Below, in pieces: positions 4,486-7,635 of a stretch of 7,635 bases of DNA; positions within the stretch are counted from its first letter, which is position 1, and the number at the start of each line of letters is the position of its first letter. The stretch is from Polaromonas sp. (lineage in GTDB: Bacteria; Pseudomonadota; Gammaproteobacteria; Burkholderiales; Burkholderiaceae_C). Location: assembly GCA_023259235.1 (NCBI GenBank), contig JAHFQQ010000168.1, forward strand, positions 1 through 7,635, written 5' to 3'. A program made the position numbers and the translations under genes. Below the pieces are notes generated by a model that was not told where the DNA came from, did no database searches, and saw only the letters and a list, made by a program, of their open reading frames with translations.

Positions 4486-6885
4486 TCAATCCGCCAGTTG
4501 CTTCCAGATATCGATGACCGTGTCGGGATTGAGTGAAATCGACCCAATGCCCTGCTCCTTGAGCCAGCGCGCAAAATCCGGATGGTCGCTGGGGCCCTGA
4601 CCACAGATCCCGACATATTTGCCCTGGCGCTTGCACGCCGCAATGGCCAGACTCAGCAGCGCTTTCACGGCCGGATCGCGTTCGTCAAAGTCCTTCGCCA
4701 GAACTTCCAGGCCAGAATCACGATCCAGGCCCAGGGTGAGCTGGGTCAGGTCGTTCGAGCCGATGGAAAAACCGTCAAAATATTCGAGGAACTGATCGGC
4801 CAGGATGGCATTGCTCGGCACTTCACACATCATGATGACGCGCAGGCCCTGCGCGCCACGCCGCAGACCATACTGAGCCAGCAACTCGGTCACGGCCCTG
4901 GCCTGTCCCACGGTGCGCACAAATGGCACCATGACTTCCACGTTGGTCAGGCCCATCTCGTCGCGCACGCGCTTGACCGCTTCGCACTCCATGGCAAAAG
5001 CCTCGCGGAAATCGGCGCTGATGTAGCGTGCGGCACCGCGAAAGCCCAGCATCGGGTTTTCTTCTTCCGGTTCATAGCGCGAGCCGCCAATCAGCTTGCG
5101 GTACTCGTTGGACTTGAAGTCCGACAGGCGCACGATCACCGGCTTGGGCCAGAAAGCCGCGCCAATGGTGGCAACACCTTCTGCCACCTTGTCGACATAA
5201 AAGGCGCGTGGCGATGCATGCCCGCGGGCGACGCTTTCCACTGCTTTTTTCAGGTCGGCATCAACATTCGGGTAGTCCAGAATCGCCTTCGGATGCACGC
5301 CGATATTGTTGTTGATGACGAATTCGAGCCGTGCCAGCCCAACGCCATGATTCGGAATCTGGCAAAAATCAAAGGCCAGGTGCGGGTTGCCGACGTTCAT
5401 CATGATCTTGATGTCGATCGGCGGCATCTCGCCGCGATGCACCTCGGTCACCTCGGTTTCAAGCACCCCGTCGTAGATGCGGCCGGTATCGCCCTCGGCG
5501 CAACTCACGGTGACGAGCATGCCGGTCTTGAGTATTTCCGTCGCATCGCCGCAACCCACCACCGCCGGAATGCCCAGTTCGCGCGCAATGATGGCGGCGT
5601 GGCAGGTGCGGCCGCCACGGTTGGTGACAATCGCGCTGGCACGTTTCATCACCGGCTCCCAGTTCGGGTCGGTCATGTCGGTCACCAGCACATCGCCGGG
5701 CTGGACCTGGCCCATCTCGCTGACGTCGTGCACGATGCGCACCGGGCCCGTGCCAATCTTCTGGCCAATCGCGCGGCCCTCGGCCAGCACGGTGCCGCTG
5801 CCCTTGAGCTTGTAGCGCTGCTCGGCCACACCCTTGCCCTGGCTTTTGACGGTTTCGGGGCGCGCCTGCAGAATGTAAAGCTTGCCATCGGTGCCGTCCT
5901 TGCCCCACTCGATGTCCATGGCATGGCCATAGTGCTGCTCAATGATGACGGCGTAACGGGCAAGTTCCTCCACCTCGGCATCGGTCAGCGAGTAGCGGTT
6001 GCGCAACTCGGCCGGCACACTGGTGGTCTTGACCAGCTTCCCGCCGGCTTTTTTCTCGTCATCGGCGGTGAACTCCATCTGCAGCAGCTTGGAGCCCAGG
6101 TTGCGGCGGATCACGGCGCGCTTGCCGGCCTTGAGCATGGGCTTGTGGACGTAAAACTCGTCGGGGTTCACGGCGCCTTGCACCACCGTTTCACCGAGGC
6201 CATAGCTGGAAGTGATGAAGACCACGTCCTCGAAACCGCTTTCGGTGTCAATGGTGAACATCACGCCGGCCGCGCCCAGATCGCTGCGCACCATGCGCTG
6301 CACGCCGACTGACAGGGCCACGCCGTCGTGGGCAAAGCCTTTGTGCACGCGGTAGCTGATGGCGCGATCGTTGTAGAGCGAGGCAAACACCTCTTTCATC
6401 TTGTGCAGCAGGCCCTCGATGCCGATCACGTTCAGGAATGTTTCCTGCTGGCCGGCGAATGACGCGTCCGGCAGGTCTTCGGACGTGGCGGAAGATCGCA
6501 CGGCAAAGCTGGCCTGGACATTGTCGGCGCTCAACGCGCCAAAACTGTCACGCACCGCCTGTTCAAATTCCGGCGGGAAAGGCTGGGCCTCGACCAGCGC
6601 CCTGATTTGGCCGCCGACTTGCGCCAATGCCCGCACATCTTCGGTGTCGAGCGTGTCCAGCAGGGCCTTGATCTTGTTGTCCAGCCCACCGTGGGCCAGA
6701 AATATCCGGTAGGCATGAGCCGTGGTGGCAAAGCCGGTGGGGACTCGAACGCCCTGCGGGCCGGTGGGAAGTTGCGAGATCATCTCGCCGAGGCTGGCGT
6801 TCTTGCCGCCGACCACCTCGATATCCGTCATCCTCAGGTTTTCAAACGGTACGACCAGGGCGGTCGCCTCAAAACGTGTTGACAT
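4486..6885 (-). CDS. ppsA: Phosphoenolpyruvate synthase (pyruvate, water dikinase)
   Basis: Converts pyruvate, ATP and water to phosphoenolpyruvate, AMP and phosphate, the entry step of gluconeogenesis from three-carbon acids (cytoplasm). The product is 799 residues, close to the 792 of E. coli PpsA, so it is full length. Domains in order: an N-terminal ATP-grasp-like nucleotide-binding domain (about 1-345, with VVGGKNASLGEM at 24-35, FAVRSSATSEDLPDASFAGQ at 127-146 and YILQARPET at 337-345); the phosphohistidine swivel domain with GGRTCHAAIIARELGIPAVV, where H429 is the phosphorylated residue; and the C-terminal PEP/pyruvate-binding barrel with GFSIGSNDLTQLTLGLDRD (705-723) and the catalytic-cysteine motif CGQGPSD (C761). 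T427 is the expected target of PpsR. The ATG has CGGAG seven bases upstream. It is divergent from ppsR, and the same-strand downstream neighbours are a membrane protein, a TPR protein and a symporter. Confidence 0.98.
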   Translation of the reverse strand: MSTRFEATALVVPFENLRMTDIEVVGGKNASLGEMISQLPTGPQGVRVPTGFATTAHAYRIFLAHGGLDNKIKALLDTLDTEDVRALAQVGGQIRALVEAQPFPPEFEQAVRDSFGALSADNVQASFAVRSSATSEDLPDASFAGQQETFLNVIGIEGLLHKMKEVFASLYNDRAISYRVHKGFAHDGVALSVGVQRMVRSDLGAAGVMFTIDTESGFEDVVFITSSYGLGETVVQGAVNPDEFYVHKPMLKAGKRAVIRRNLGSKLLQMEFTADDEKKAGGKLVKTTSVPAELRNRYSLTDAEVEELARYAVIIEQHYGHAMDIEWGKDGTDGKLYILQARPETVKSQGKGVAEQRYKLKGSGTVLAEGRAIGQKIGTGPVRIVHDVSEMGQVQPGDVLVTDMTDPNWEPVMKRASAIVTNRGGRTCHAAIIARELGIPAVVGCGDATEILKTGMLVTVSCAEGDTGRIYDGVLETEVTEVHRGEMPPIDIKIMMNVGNPHLAFDFCQIPNHGVGLARLEFVINNNIGVHPKAILDYPNVDADLKKAVESVARGHASPRAFYVDKVAEGVATIGAAFWPKPVIVRLSDFKSNEYRKLIGGSRYEPEEENPMLGFRGAARYISADFREAFAMECEAVKRVRDEMGLTNVEVMVPFVRTVGQARAVTELLAQYGLRRGAQGLRVIMMCEVPSNAILADQFLEYFDGFSIGSNDLTQLTLGLDRDSGLEVLAKDFDERDPAVKALLSLAIAACKRQGKYVGICGQGPSDHPDFARWLKEQGIGSISLNPDTVIDIWKQLAD

Positions 6886-7062
6886 AAAAATACTCCGGGA
6901 GGTTTAAAAACCGGGTCATGGCGCATGCGCGGCGGGCAACCTTGTTGTTGTTCGAAGGGGTCGTGGCGGGGCATGGCAGGCAATATCTGGATAATTGCAC
7001 CGATTGTAGAGGGCCGCACGCCGGCTGCAGCCCGCCAACCTTTCACCACCCTGAGCAACAGC
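6886..7062. promoter_or_regulatory. Divergent ppsA/ppsR intergenic region
   Basis: These 177 bases must carry start signals for both divergent genes, but no promoter with both hexamers is convincing. The best -10-like words are TACAAT on the minus strand (7008-7003, towards ppsA) and GATAAT on the plus strand (6990-6995, towards ppsR); neither has a good -35 partner at 16-18 bases. A perfect 10-base palindrome GCGCATGCGC lies at 6921-6930, and GGTTT-AA-AAACC lies at 6901-6912 just before the ppsA ribosome site. Whether either is an operator is unknown. Confidence 0.35.
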
Positions 7063-7635
7063 ATGTCCAACCGCACCGTATTCTTCATCTCCGATGGCAC
7101 CGGCATAACTGCCGAAACTTTCGGCAATGCCATCCTGGCGCAGTTCGAGATCAAACCGCGCCATGTCCGTCTGCCATTTATCGACAGCGTTGACAAGGCG
7201 CACCAGGCAGTGCGGCAGATCAACCACACCGGAGAACTGGAAGGCAGGCGCCCGATTGTGTTCACCACGCTGGTGAACATGGAAATCCTGACTGTCATCA
7301 AAGCGCACTGCCATGGCATGCTGCTGGACATGTTTGGCATGTTTGTGGCGCCGCTGGAGCAGGAGCTCGGAATCAAATCGAACCACCGCGTCGGCCGCTT
7401 TTCAGACGCTTCAAAAAGCCAGGAATACGACAACCGGATTGAGGCCATCAATTTTTCGCTGAGCCACGACGATGGCCAGAGCGACCAGGACCTGGCCGGC
7501 TCCGACGTGATTCTGGTGGGCGTGAGCCGCAGCGGCAAGACGCCAACCTCGCTTTACCTCGCCATGCAGTATGGCCTGAAGGCCTCCAATTACCCGCTGA
7601 TACCGGAAGACTTCGAGCGCCGCAAGTTGCCGCCG
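7063..7635 (+). CDS. ppsR: PEP synthase regulatory protein PpsR/PSRP (kinase and pyrophosphorylase), N-terminal part
   Basis: Bifunctional regulator of PEP synthase (formerly DUF299). It inactivates PpsA by ADP-dependent phosphorylation of a threonine next to the catalytic histidine, and restores activity by phosphate-dependent dephosphorylation that releases pyrophosphate. The window holds 191 codons of a protein usually about 270-280 residues long; the frame is open to the right edge. The start MSNRTVFFISDGTGITAETF is the conserved family N-terminus. A P-loop GVSRSGKT lies at residues 153-160 (7519-7542), preceded by SDVILV and followed by PTSLYLA, as in the family. The ATG is chosen by homology of the N-terminus; there is little recognisable Shine-Dalgarno (upstream reads CTGAGCAACAGC), so initiation could be weak. 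It is divergent from its target ppsA, a common arrangement in proteobacteria. Confidence 0.95.
   Translation, partial: MSNRTVFFISDGTGITAETFGNAILAQFEIKPRHVRLPFIDSVDKAHQAVRQINHTGELEGRRPIVFTTLVNMEILTVIKAHCHGMLLDMFGMFVAPLEQELGIKSNHRVGRFSDASKSQEYDNRIEAINFSLSHDDGQSDQDLAGSDVILVGVSRSGKTPTSLYLAMQYGLKASNYPLIPEDFERRKLPP

Noticed and set aside
4582..6312. A 576-codon open frame on the plus strand, antisense to ppsA
   Set aside because: It lies entirely inside a full-length, motif-complete ppsA. Its product is a low-complexity His/Ala/Leu/Val/Gly-rich sequence with no domain, as expected when a high-GC gene is read in its mirror frame.
6893..6912. Possible sequestration of the ppsA ribosome site by CCGG pairing and the GGTTT-AA-AAACC palindrome
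   Set aside because: The pairings are four or five bases with either a 2-base or a 12-base loop and are mutually incompatible. There is not enough here to claim a riboswitch or thermosensor.
6834..7538. A 234-codon minus-strand open frame spanning the ppsA/ppsR spacer and antisense to ppsR
   Set aside because: The opposite strand encodes an unmistakable PpsR with conserved N-terminus and P-loop. The minus-strand product has no family features and runs across the divergent spacer.

Overview
This window looks like chromosomal housekeeping and central-metabolism DNA from a betaproteobacterium, most likely order Burkholderiales and family Comamonadaceae (Rhodoferax- or Polaromonas-like). That placement is an inference from three things: the high-GC coding style, the rpsF-priB-rpsR order, and the divergent ppsA/ppsR pair. 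No database search was possible. I see no phage, plasmid, insertion sequence, CRISPR array, tRNA or rRNA.

Layout, left to right. Positions 1-888 (minus strand) hold the ribosomal/primosomal operon rpsF (S6), priB (primosomal protein N) and rpsR (S18, cut by the window edge). A well-formed sigma70-type promoter lies upstream at 957-985, and its leader contains a bulged hairpin that could be an autoregulatory site. Positions 1029-3412 (minus) encode a two-component sodium:solute symporter: a large 706-residue subunit preceded by an 86-residue DUF4212-type small subunit, 2 bases apart. Positions 3472-4343 (minus) hold an uncharacterised pair, a 98-residue membrane protein overlapping a five-repeat TPR protein by an ATGA junction. 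Positions 4486-6885 (minus) encode phosphoenolpyruvate synthase (ppsA). After a 177-base divergent intergenic region, 7063-7635 (plus) carries the N-terminal 191 codons of its regulator, the bifunctional kinase/pyrophosphorylase PpsR (PSRP, formerly DUF299), cut by the right edge.

How the genes fit together. PpsR controls PpsA by reversible phosphorylation of a threonine two residues before the catalytic histidine, and both residues (T427, H429) are present here. PpsA makes PEP from pyruvate for gluconeogenesis. The symporter downstream on the same strand belongs to a family often labelled acetate/monocarboxylate-type, so a link between uptake of small organic acids and gluconeogenesis is plausible but unproven. 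From ppsA to the symporter, all five genes are on one strand with gaps of 142, -4, 59 and 2 bases and no convincing terminator between them. They could therefore be partly co-transcribed.

I did not find a clearly new biological system. The points most worth a second look are the EF-hand-like loop and long hydrophilic insert in the symporter, the structured rpsF leader, and the membrane-protein/TPR pair of unknown function.
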